Of a DNA stretch of 33,020 bases, positions 1 through 7,186 are shown piece by piece (positions within the stretch are counted from its first letter, which is position 1; the number at the start of each line of letters is the position of its first letter). The DNA lies in NCBI RefSeq assembly GCF_002836945.1, contig NZ_NIJM01000045.1:1-33020 (forward strand), read 5' to 3'. The DNA comes from Shewanella chilikensis (GTDB lineage: Bacteria > Pseudomonadota > Gammaproteobacteria > Enterobacterales > Shewanellaceae). The translations under genes and the position numbers were made by a program. The notes under the pieces were generated by a model, which saw nothing but the letters and a program-made list of their open reading frames with translations, did not search any database and was not told the origin of the DNA.

Positions 1-80
1 AAATTGGCGTAGCCGAGACAGGGATGTCGAGGCTCGAAGGTCGAGCAGGGCGAATATTGCGAAGCGACAAGCTTATGAGC

Positions 81-315
81 GCGAGCCAAGGAAGGCGAGC
101 CGGCCGTTATGCATGGATGCATTTGGCGAGTCCTGAGTGTAGCCAATTTGTTTCATAAGCCAGCGGGGATTTCGGCTACGTCGGGGTGTCCTTGGGGATG
201 CAAGGGGCTTTGGACAAGCAAAGCCCCTTGCCCGGTGTGGTTTGGCGAGTGTCGCCTAGCGACCGGCTACGAGCGAGAGCCAGGGATGGCGAACTGGCCT
301 TTGTGCATGGATGCA
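81..315. repeat. Degenerate intergenic repeat, two copies
   Basis: Two related blocks occur at about 81-131 and 271-315. Each runs GAGCG(C/A)GAGCCA, GGGATGGCGA-like, then a GGCC-rich stretch and the 9 to 11 base palindromic word GCATGGATGCA. Short related words such as GGCGAGT and AGCGAC recur between them. This is typical of a dispersed bacterial intergenic repeat family rather than coding sequence. The family identity is inferred; copy number in the genome is not visible here. Confidence 0.55.
200..231. repeat. Perfect 13-bp hairpin
   Basis: GCAAGGGGCTTTG at 200-212 is the exact reverse complement of CAAAGCCCCTTGC at 219-231, with a 6-base loop. No U-tract follows on either strand, so it is not a standard intrinsic terminator. 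It sits between the two repeat blocks and is probably part of the same repeat element. Confidence 0.7.
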
Positions 316-551
316 CTTACACCACGACTTTAGGCCGCTGGCACAGCGGCTATCATAGCTTCAGGCAAAAACTAACCAATGACCTTGGGTTTATCTGCTG
401 GCTAAGCTGCAGCCCATCACCTGCGATGCAGATGGCCAGGAAGCCCATGGCAAGTGAGTCACTAGTATTCAGTCCCAACTTGCTCCTTCCGCAGCCGGGG
501 AGTACCCTCTTTCGCAGCCAACCGTTTAAGCAGTATCGGGAATTGACCGCC

Positions 552-1157
552 ATGCCAAAGGAAATATTTATACTACGCCACGGCCAAACTGAATTTAATG
601 CCGCCGGTAAGCTGCAGGGACACTGTAACTCACCGCTGACCGAACTCGGCAGGGCGCAGGCAAGAGCTTATGGTGTTGTCTTGCAACAACGGCTGCAATC
701 GGCAATAAATCCTGAACACGAATTTCAGCTGGTTTCCAGCCCGCTGGGAAGGGCCATGGAAACGGCGACTCTGGTGGCAGAGGTACTTTGCCGGGATCCC
801 GGCGCCATTATCGCCGAGCCCAGGGTGATTGAATGCGGTTTAGGTGAATGGGAACAGACCCGGGTCGCCGATATCCACGCCGCCAGACCCGAGCTTGCCG
901 GGCGCAATGACTGGTATCTGCAGGGCCCGGGCGCAGAAACACTCCCCCAGGTGCAACAGCGGCTGGCACATTGGCTGACCGATCCAGCAACCCCGGAGCG
1001 GGTGATCCTTGTGTCGCACGGCCTGACAGGGATTATCCTGCGCGCCCTGTTGCTGGGCCTGGATGACAAGGCACTTTGGCGTCAGGACAAGCCTCAGGAT
1101 GCTCTCTATCACTTTCACAGTGAGACTCAGGAGAGACTCAAACGCATCTGTTGCTGA
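552..1157 (+). CDS. Histidine phosphatase family protein
   Basis: A 201-residue enzyme of the histidine phosphatase (phosphoglycerate mutase-like) superfamily, which hydrolyses phosphate esters through a phosphohistidine intermediate. The catalytic RHG motif is at residues 9-11 (ILRHGQTEFN), the second conserved arginine lies in SSPLGRAMETA near residue 67, the acid/base glutamate region is ECGLGEWE, and the second catalytic histidine is in LVSHG. Length fits small single-domain members such as GpmB or CobC. The substrate cannot be told: there are no cobalamin or glycolysis neighbours. I chose the ATG at 552 because the RHG motif must lie close to the N-terminus; the open frame upstream is repeat DNA. 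Its last 31 bases overlap the converging gene at 1127-1411. Confidence 0.88.
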   Translation: MPKEIFILRHGQTEFNAAGKLQGHCNSPLTELGRAQARAYGVVLQQRLQSAINPEHEFQLVSSPLGRAMETATLVAEVLCRDPGAIIAEPRVIECGLGEWEQTRVADIHAARPELAGRNDWYLQGPGAETLPQVQQRLAHWLTDPATPERVILVSHGLTGIILRALLLGLDDKALWRQDKPQDALYHFHSETQERLKRICC

Positions 1158-1411
1158 CACGCCAACCAGTCGAAGTGGGCCAGCAAGGCCTGCAAATAGC
1201 GCAGCTCTTCCGCCGGGAGTTGCCCCTCAGCCGCTGCTATCTGTTGTAAGTCGCTCAGCAGCTGTCTTACCAAAGGCTCGGTGCAATAGCCCTTCCACAG
1301 TCTCAGGGCGGCTTTTTTCGGCGAATGGCAGTAGCGCCGCAGCTGAATATCGACAAACCAGTCGGCCCGCTCCCGGGCGCTGGGCATCAGCGTCATCACA
1401 TACCAGTTCAT
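1127..1411 (-). CDS. 94-residue protein, cyclase partner
   Basis: A 94-residue protein I do not recognise. It starts MNWYVMTLM and is rich in Leu, Ala, Arg and Gln, with helical-looking C-terminal two thirds and no signal peptide or membrane segment. The ATG at 1411 lies 10 bases after the stop of the diguanylate cyclase, and a strong Shine-Dalgarno (GAGGAG) overlaps that stop, so the two are very likely cotranscribed and translationally coupled. It may be an accessory or regulatory partner of the cyclase; that is inference from position only. The frame extends further upstream, inside the cyclase gene, but the ribosome site fixes the start. Its 3' end overlaps the converging phosphatase gene by 31 bases. 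Confidence 0.7.
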   Translation of the reverse strand: MNWYVMTLMPSARERADWFVDIQLRRYCHSPKKAALRLWKGYCTEPLVRQLLSDLQQIAAAEGQLPAEELRYLQALLAHFDWLACQQQMRLSLS

Positions 1412-1421
1412 CCTCTCCTCC

Positions 1422-2354
1422 TCAGGCGGATAACTTAATCCTGTCGCGGCCATCGCTCTTGGCCCGGTACAGGGCTGTGTCCGCCGCGCTGAGCATGGCC
1501 TCGGCGGTGCGGTACTGGCCATTGATCTCAGTGGCAATCCCCTGGCTGACACTGACACAAACCTCACGGCTCAGCCCCAATTTGACGAAGTCCAGGCTAC
1601 GAATGGCCTCGGCTATCTGCTCGGCCACCACCCAGGCCATGGCGCTGTTGAATCCGGGCAACACCAGGGCGAACTCCTCACCGCCAAAACGCGCCGCCAG
1701 ACACTGGGGCGAAGGCAACGCGGCAGCTATGGTCTTGGCCATCAATTTCAGGCATTCATCCCCCATCAGGTGACCATGCTGATCGTTGAACTGTTTGAAA
1801 TGGTCGGCATCTATGATCAAGGTGCTGATGGGCTTGTACTTATCGACGCACTGCTGCCACTGGCGCTCCAGTGTCTCGGTAAAAGTGCGGCGATTGGCCA
1901 GTCCGGTCAAATAGTCGGTCGCCGCCAGGGTGGACAGGCGTTTAATCTCATCCCTGTGACCGCTGAGATCATGCAAACCAATCACAAACAGCGGCAGCAA
2001 GCCCTGAATAAAGGAAAGCGACAGATTCACCGGCAGCTCGATCCCATCGACACGTCTGAGCAATACCTCCCAGGGGCCATGTTGCAGCGGTACCTGACGA
2101 CCGTATTGGCTGCTGAACATGCTGGCATAGCGGCTACGGTAAGGCGCCGCCAACCAGGTATGCCAAAATTCACCGGCAAAGGTTTCGCTCTGATCACCCA
2201 ACAACTCGGCCGCCGGAGAGTTCACCGCCAACACTTTACCCTCACCATCGGCCAGCACCATAGGTTGCTGCATGCACTCAATCAGGGTCGCCAGAGCCTC
2301 GCTGTCACACTCACACTGACTAAAACCAGCTTCATTGTTGTAGGGGCTTGCCAT
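1422..2354 (-). CDS. PAS-GGDEF diguanylate cyclase
   Basis: A 310-residue soluble protein that should make cyclic di-GMP from two GTP. Residues about 20-135 form a PAS-like sensor (VLADGEGKVLAVNSPAAELLG). Residues about 140-308 form a GGDEF domain, with the entry motif DYLTGLANRR, the metal site IIDADHFKQFND, and an intact active site GGEEF at 224-228. The usual inhibitory RxxD site five residues before GGEEF is absent (SPQC), so product inhibition may be lacking. No membrane segment is visible. I chose the ATG at 2354, with GGAG six bases upstream, over a TTG at 2387. The 94-residue gene follows 10 bases downstream. Confidence 0.92.
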   Translation of the reverse strand: MASPYNNEAGFSQCECDSEALATLIECMQQPMVLADGEGKVLAVNSPAAELLGDQSETFAGEFWHTWLAAPYRSRYASMFSSQYGRQVPLQHGPWEVLLRRVDGIELPVNLSLSFIQGLLPLFVIGLHDLSGHRDEIKRLSTLAATDYLTGLANRRTFTETLERQWQQCVDKYKPISTLIIDADHFKQFNDQHGHLMGDECLKLMAKTIAAALPSPQCLAARFGGEEFALVLPGFNSAMAWVVAEQIAEAIRSLDFVKLGLSREVCVSVSQGIATEINGQYRTAEAMLSAADTALYRAKSDGRDRIKLSA

Positions 2355-2559
2355 GCTGTTCTCCCTCCCGACCTGCGGGTTGTTCAATTTCGACAGGGAT
2401 AACTCTAGCGCGTACGTACAAGGCTAACCTTCTGATAAGCTTACGATGTAATCTATTGATAAATATCGTTAATAATTCCAACCTTCTGTAGGCGGGAAAG
2501 GCGTCCAACCACAAAAATACGGCAATGATTGGCAAGCATAGGAGCTTTCGGGCGGGAAA

Positions 2560-2588
2560 GAATCCCCCGATCGGCAAATCGGGGGGGG
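2560..2588 (-). terminator. Intrinsic terminator of the regulator operon
   Basis: CCCCCGAT (2564-2571) pairs with ATCGGGGG (2578-2585) around a 6-base loop, directly after the stop at 2594 on the minus strand. On that strand the stem is followed by ATTCTTT. It probably ends the transcript that begins at the winged-helix regulator gene. Confidence 0.65.
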
Positions 2589-2593
2589 AATAA

Positions 2594-3124
2594 CTACTTT
2601 ATATCTTTATTGATAACTTGTGGATCCGGACTGGGCAACAGGAGCGGCGATTCCTCACTGCTGAACAGGAATTGATACTTGCCCGTGCCTGTATTACGCA
2701 TAGGGTCATACAGTTGCAGCGTCAAGCCATCGGCGCTGACCTCGACCCGAACGATATGACCATCGAAGGGATTGGTGAAGGCGGCACCGACAAATTTCAG
2801 CCCGGCCGGAGAATCTTCCAGGTTCAACAGCTGATAGGTGATCACTGCGGGTTCACTGACCACCACATCACCGCTGCACTCCACGCCCTGCTGTGAATAG
2901 TGAAAGCTCGCCTGCCGGGCGCTATCCAGAGTAACACTCAGCACCACGGGCTCACTGACATCACAGTAAGGTAAACGCGGTTTCAACAATAGGTTGTCGG
3001 TTTGGCTCAGCTGCGCCGCCTGGTCAAACTCGGCCATCCGTGACGGCCAGTCAAACAGCGCCAGGATCCGATAGACTTCCGAAGCACTCAGTGGTTGTTG
3101 CAACAGCCGGCGATCCAGATGCAA
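2594..3124 (-). CDS. Small beta protein (DP-EP-like), truncated frame
   Basis: An open frame of up to 176 residues whose last 115 or so are clearly paralogous to the neighbouring 117-residue protein: shared features include VTLD near the start, FVGAAFTNPFDG versus FVGASFDTPFDG, and the ending SPDPQVIN versus SSQDPQIVN. I believe this is the DP-EP family, named from memory and not searched. The N-terminal 60 residues are an extra segment. The only start is TTG at 3124, with AGGGG too close to be a good ribosome site; the first ATG (3037) has none. Upstream, in another frame, lies a well-initiated signal peptide (3199-3333), so this is more likely the 3' part of a broken secreted protein. Third gene of the regulator operon. 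Confidence 0.6.
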   Translation of the reverse strand: MHLDRRLLQQPLSASEVYRILALFDWPSRMAEFDQAAQLSQTDNLLLKPRLPYCDVSEPVVLSVTLDSARQASFHYSQQGVECSGDVVVSEPAVITYQLLNLEDSPAGLKFVGAAFTNPFDGHIVRVEVSADGLTLQLYDPMRNTGTGKYQFLFSSEESPLLLPSPDPQVINKDIK

Positions 3125-3129
3125 AGCCC

Positions 3130-3333
3130 CTACTTATCAAACACCAAGCTATTGATAAAGGCGGATAAAGACTGCCCCAAGGGCTCCAACGGCGAAGGCT
3201 AGGCCAGCAAGAGTTGCAACTCGGCGTCACTCTTTACCGATGCCATCGCCAGAACGATCTCGGCCTGTGCAGCGGCACTCAGTGCCAGGGGAAAGCTTGC
3301 CAGCAGCGCGCTGACCATCAAAGCAATACGCAT
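3130..3333 (-). pseudogene. Detached signal-peptide N-terminus of broken gene
   Basis: From the ATG at 3333, preceded by GGAG five bases upstream, the minus strand reads a good signal peptide (MRIALMVSALLASFPLALS, then AAAQA) followed by EIVLAMASVKSDAELQLLLA and a TAG at 3199-3201. Past the TAG the same frame stays protein-like for 22 codons (PLGQSLSAFINSLVFDK) until a second TAG at 3130-3132. Eight bases on, the 2594-3124 frame begins in a shifted register. I infer one ancestral exported protein of about 245 residues, with a C-terminal DP-EP-like domain, broken by two amber codons and a frameshift. A sequencing error alone would not explain three lesions. Confidence 0.6.
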
Positions 3334-3462
3334 AACGACTCCATGTCAATTAGATCCACATGCCTTATGTGGAGAAGAAAAACTGATTGAGTGGCTCAGG
3401 TACAGAAGCCACCCAGATGAATGCAATCAAGCCAGATTTAAGTACTTGACAATAAAACTAAC

Positions 3463-3816
3463 TCAGTTATTGCCAGTATTCACTATTTGAGGATCCTGGC
3501 TGGAAACCAATAGAGTATTGTTGCTGTTACTGAGGATCAGCCTAAAGCCTGTCTTGCCTACCACAGAATTGGTATCCATCAGTATCAGCATATCCGGCGC
3601 CTCGGTCTTGACCGCATCGATAATGCCGTCGAAGGGGGTATCGAAGGAGGCGCCAACAAAGGCCAAATCCATATCTGTCTTGTCCTGTAGCTTATAGATA
3701 ATATGAGTGTTGGGCTTATCTACCACTACTGGGCCGTCCGGCTCATAGGCAAACTGAGGCACGCGGTTATCATCCAATGTAATAGTGACAATGATATTTT
3801 TTACGGGTACAGACAT
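3463..3816 (-). CDS. DP-EP-like small beta protein
   Basis: A 117-residue protein, probably a single beta-sandwich-like domain, with no signal peptide, membrane segment or cysteine. It begins MSVPVKNIIVTITLDD, contains FVGASFDTPFDG in the middle and ends SSQDPQIVNTGNN. It is a paralogue of the C-terminal part of the frame at 2594-3124. I assign both tentatively to the DP-EP family, which has no established biochemical function. The ATG at 3816 follows AAGGA at a 7-base spacing and lies 20 bases after the stop of the large regulator, so the two are an operon. Pairing with a signal-sensing ATPase suggests that it is a target, ligand or effector of that regulator; this is inference. Confidence 0.75.
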   Translation of the reverse strand: MSVPVKNIIVTITLDDNRVPQFAYEPDGPVVVDKPNTHIIYKLQDKTDMDLAFVGASFDTPFDGIIDAVKTEAPDMLILMDTNSVVGKTGFRLILSNSNNTLLVSSQDPQIVNTGNN

Positions 3817-3836
3817 AGCTTCATCCTTGTTTTAGG

Positions 3837-6800
3837 TTAGTTTTTGAGGGGGTATTTAAATTGACGAAAACGATAACCAAGTGGCTCAAATTTAGCCTTC
3901 ATTTTCAATAGTTCCTGTTGGTCATCAATGCAATCCAAAGCCATAGCATAAGGCGCGAGTATACGGGCATCACTATTCACAGTGACCCATGGTTGCAGAC
4001 TTCGGCTGACTTTCTGGCAGTGAGTATAGGCAAAGCTTATATCGTTATTTAACATGGACACACTATAGGCGATTACAAGCCCAGCCTCGGCCAGGGCTCC
4101 CATATCCACAGTGCCCAAAACCGTTTTCTGTCCTAATGTTGTAAAAAACGCTTCTGCCAACAAAGCAAGCTTCTGAGCTTGCTGATAATCACCTTGTTCG
4201 AGCCGCTCATTGGCAGCAGCCAACCAAAAACGAGCCTCCAATTTAAGCTGCTTAGTCGAGGTTTCGCTTGACGGCTTACTGGCCAGATGCCCACTCAAAG
4301 TATTTAGCATGGCCGTTTTTTCTGTTGATGTCGGTAGCAAGCTAACCAGTAACACCTCAACAAAAGATTGCTGCATTCGCCAGCGCTCATTTTCCGGGTC
4401 GGCCTCAAGTGCGGCAGCAATAGCCCGACTGGCTTCCATTGCGCTATCTCTGGCCAGTTCGGGTTGCTGCACCGCTCTGTATAACTGAGCCAAGATCTCC
4501 AGATTCCCGGATAATCTATATAGCTGATAGGGTTCTCTCTGAGCATGCCGTTTTAACTCTTCGGCTATCTGCCTATGAATGGCGATGGCTACTTGAATAT
4601 CCCCTTCAGCGCTGGCGGCACTGGCAAGCCAGGAGCGGGTATCGGCGACATCGGCCAAGAGCTGAGGGTCATCCGGCGACTCTGCCAGCGCGATCAGCTT
4701 GAGCCGCAGCGATTCCTCAAAGCCCTGGCGCGCCTTGCTGAACTCCTGCAGCGTCATCGACAATGACCCCAGAGAGTTATGGGCGTAGGAGAGTTCCATC
4801 AACGCTTCGCTGTTGTCCGGCGCCAGTCGGTACATGGCCTGACTGTGTTGCAGATAAGCCTCAAGCCAGGGGCGGGTGCCCTGCCAATCGCTCTGGTCAT
4901 ACTTGAGTTGCCCAAGCCAGAAAGCATTGGCGCCAAGAGTCTTTAACAGCTCCAGCTGATCTGTACTGCCGGACAGCAGTGGCAAGAGTTTGTCTCTGGC
5001 AGCCAGCAGCGCCTTTTCCGCTTCATCCACCCGGCCACGGGAATAGGCCACCTCACCCATGGCTTCCAGTGTCTGGCCATGGCGAAACAACGCCGCCTCA
5101 CTCAGGCTGCTGTCGGCCTCGCGAAAATAATCCAGCGCCTTGTTGCTGACACCATCGAGCAGATCCATCCGGCCTATGCTGCGCAGCTTGTCGGCAAAGT
5201 CGCCCACCATAAAGCCCAGCAAGTCTTCTGCCGCCAGGCGCTTGGCCTGCGCCTGCTGCTCGGCTTCAACGCTGCGATAACTCATGAATACCGAGATGAG
5301 GGTCAAGAGGCATAAAAGCATGAAGGTCGCGCCCTTGAGGCGCCGCTGGCGCTGCCCTCTGGCGCTGGAGGCGGCAACATAGCTTTCGCTGACTGGATCC
5401 AGTTCAAGCAGGGGATCGTTTTTCAGCGCCAGCGCTTCGGTCAGCGGCTTGCCCTGGGGCAGCAGAAAATCGCGGCTGCACTGCTGTTGCTGCCAGCGCC
5501 TGGCCTGATGGAACAGCCTGGCCTTGGCCGCCAGCCCTTCCCTGTGGCTATCTATCCAGTCTCTGGCCCTGGACCAACGTCTGAGCAAGGCTTCATGGGC
5601 TATGCTGAAACCGGGTTCGCTGTCCTCCAGATGGGAGACAAACAGCCGACTATCGACCAAGGCCTGAACCAAGGCGCGCTCGGCATCCGTGGCCAATTCG
5701 GAATATCTGGCGCTGCGACTGGTGACCGACTGCTCATCTTCCCTGAGGGTCACCAGCAGCGACAGCACCCGCGGCAGGGCCGCCCTTTGCGAGCTAGACA
5801 AGGAGGCGATGGCATCTTCGGCGGCCTGGCCTATGGCTCCGGCCAGCCCCCCCAGACGGTGATAAACCGCCAGTTGCAACTGGTTGTCGTCACTGCGCTG
5901 CAGATACAGGGCCTGCAGCATATACTGCAACATGGGCAGGGCATCCGGGTTACTGGCGGCCTCACGGCACAGCAGCTCATCCAAGCCCAGTGCCGATTCA
6001 GGGTCAAATTCCCAGTTCAGGCCTGCGGCTGCGGCCGGCAAACGTATCATCTGCAACAGTTCCTGACGGCTGGGCGGCAAGAGATCGAAATGGGCGCCAT
6101 TGCCCTTGCCCGCCATCAAGCTGGGGCTGGCAACCACCTGAGGGTAGAATTCATTGCGACAGGCGCTGAGCAGCAATACGGCTCCGGAACGCGCCAGAGT
6201 GTCGAGCAGCGCCAGCCCCTGCTCACGGGCGGCGGCCGAGAAGCGCGGCGAAGACAGCAGCACTTCCAGACGGTCGACAAACAGGCCGAACCTGGGCTTC
6301 TGCCAATTTTGGGACGGCAGCGCCCGGCAGAGTTGGGCGCAGAGGCTGTCGATATCCTGCTCCAGGGCGTGAGCCAGCGTTTCGGCGCTGTAGCCTGCCA
6401 ATACCGGCGCATCGTCCAGCTCCCAGTCGAGCATGGCGGCGGCCAACTCCAGCAGCAGTTGATCTTCGGCGACATCGGCCAGATCCAGTATCGAATAGCA
6501 GGCCAGGCCTATGCCGTGAAAGCCCTGAGGCGAAGCCAGATTGGGCAAAATGCCTGCGTGAATCAGCGATGACTTACCGCTGCCACTGGGGCCAAGCAGC
6601 AAGCAAAAACCGCGGCCATGTTTAATCTGCCTGGCTATGCGTTCCAGTAAGGCGTTGATCTGTTCGCTGCGGCCGAAAAACACCCCGGCATAATCGGCGC
6701 TGAAGGGTTTTAACCCGGGAAATGGTGAGCCCTGGCTCCAGGCCAGCGACGGCAAACTGGCTTCGTGGCCGATGGGGAAACGGACATCGGCTACAACTCG

Positions 6801-7091
6801 ATAGCCGCGTTTGCGGATAGTTTCGATGAAAGAAGGATCGCCGGCCTTGTCGTCCAGCGCCCGACGCAGCTGATTGATGGTCTTGTGCAGCGGGTTATCG
6901 CCCGTGTCGCTGCCGGGCCAACAGGCATCCAGCAGCTCATCGCTGCTGACAACCTCGCCGCTGCGACGACACAGATACAGCAGCACATCCATGGCTTTGG
7001 GTTCCAACTGCCGCAGGCGCTTTCCCAGCCGCAAACTATTGCTGCCGGGATCGACCTGCCAATCACCCAAAAAGAAGCTGCTGTCGCTCAT
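3837..7091 (-). CDS. Winged-helix/STAND ATPase/TPR membrane regulator
   Basis: A 1084-residue regulator. Residues 1-103 form an OmpR/CadC-type winged helix (RQLEPKAMDVLLYLCRR, then IETIRKRGYRVVADV). Residues about 121-515 form a STAND-like ATPase of the nSTAND type: entry motif FPGLKPFSADYAGVFFGR, Walker A GPSGSGKS at 167-174, and a Walker B-like strand LFVDRLEVLL near 270-280. One membrane helix lies at about 586-605, so the DNA-binding and ATPase parts face the cytoplasm. The remaining 480 residues are helical and TPR-like, predicted periplasmic, and probably sense a signal. The design resembles CadC with an added ATPase switch. It heads the operon with the DP-EP-like genes, and a dyad at 7141-7164 upstream could be its own operator. 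Confidence 0.85.
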   Translation of the reverse strand: MSDSSFFLGDWQVDPGSNSLRLGKRLRQLEPKAMDVLLYLCRRSGEVVSSDELLDACWPGSDTGDNPLHKTINQLRRALDDKAGDPSFIETIRKRGYRVVADVRFPIGHEASLPSLAWSQGSPFPGLKPFSADYAGVFFGRSEQINALLERIARQIKHGRGFCLLLGPSGSGKSSLIHAGILPNLASPQGFHGIGLACYSILDLADVAEDQLLLELAAAMLDWELDDAPVLAGYSAETLAHALEQDIDSLCAQLCRALPSQNWQKPRFGLFVDRLEVLLSSPRFSAAAREQGLALLDTLARSGAVLLLSACRNEFYPQVVASPSLMAGKGNGAHFDLLPPSRQELLQMIRLPAAAAGLNWEFDPESALGLDELLCREAASNPDALPMLQYMLQALYLQRSDDNQLQLAVYHRLGGLAGAIGQAAEDAIASLSSSQRAALPRVLSLLVTLREDEQSVTSRSARYSELATDAERALVQALVDSRLFVSHLEDSEPGFSIAHEALLRRWSRARDWIDSHREGLAAKARLFHQARRWQQQQCSRDFLLPQGKPLTEALALKNDPLLELDPVSESYVAASSARGQRQRRLKGATFMLLCLLTLISVFMSYRSVEAEQQAQAKRLAAEDLLGFMVGDFADKLRSIGRMDLLDGVSNKALDYFREADSSLSEAALFRHGQTLEAMGEVAYSRGRVDEAEKALLAARDKLLPLLSGSTDQLELLKTLGANAFWLGQLKYDQSDWQGTRPWLEAYLQHSQAMYRLAPDNSEALMELSYAHNSLGSLSMTLQEFSKARQGFEESLRLKLIALAESPDDPQLLADVADTRSWLASAASAEGDIQVAIAIHRQIAEELKRHAQREPYQLYRLSGNLEILAQLYRAVQQPELARDSAMEASRAIAAALEADPENERWRMQQSFVEVLLVSLLPTSTEKTAMLNTLSGHLASKPSSETSTKQLKLEARFWLAAANERLEQGDYQQAQKLALLAEAFFTTLGQKTVLGTVDMGALAEAGLVIAYSVSMLNNDISFAYTHCQKVSRSLQPWVTVNSDARILAPYAMALDCIDDQQELLKMKAKFEPLGYRFRQFKYPLKN

Positions 7092-7140
7092 GGAACCTAC
7101 CGCGATAAGAGATTGACCGCATCTTACCCGGTATACAAAG

Positions 7141-7164
7141 TTAACACCATGATAACAGTGTTAA
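7141..7164. promoter_or_regulatory. Dyad operator candidate, TTAACAC-N10-GTGTTAA
   Basis: TTAACAC (7141-7147) and GTGTTAA (7158-7164) are exact inverted repeats 10 bases apart, about 50 to 75 bases upstream of the winged-helix regulator start. A further GTTAAC lies at about 7180. The position and symmetry suit autoregulation by that regulator or its promoter. No experiment is implied. Confidence 0.4.
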
Positions 7165-7186
7165 GTTTTACCTAATGAGCGTTAAC

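Larger units (their letters stand above)
1..551. other. Gene-free, repeat-rich upstream region
   Basis: No convincing gene is seen in this 551-base stretch. The reading frame open from 186 runs into the phosphatase gene, but its first 122 codons show no recognisable protein and lie over repeats and a perfect hairpin, so I treat them as non-coding. The first 330 bases hold short degenerate repeats built round GCATGGATGCA. The promoter of the phosphatase gene probably lies in the last 200 bases, but I see no clear -35/-10 pair. Confidence 0.6.

Noticed and set aside
186..551. N-terminal extension of the phosphatase frame
   Set aside because: It is repeat and hairpin DNA, and the RHG motif must be near the N-terminus; the ATG at 552 is the start.
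2332..2577. 81-codon minus frame overlapping the cyclase start
   Set aside because: No good ribosome site, an arginine-rich sequence without pattern, and it overlaps the cyclase gene in another frame.
3357..3373. Hairpin CCACAT-GCCTT-ATGTGG between the two DP-EP-like genes
   Set aside because: Only six pairs and no U-tract on either strand; it does not support a terminator call.
5487..6572. Long 361-codon frame antisense to the regulator gene
   Set aside because: Glutamine- and glycine-rich shadow of a high-GC gene; the opposite strand has clear Walker and STAND motifs.
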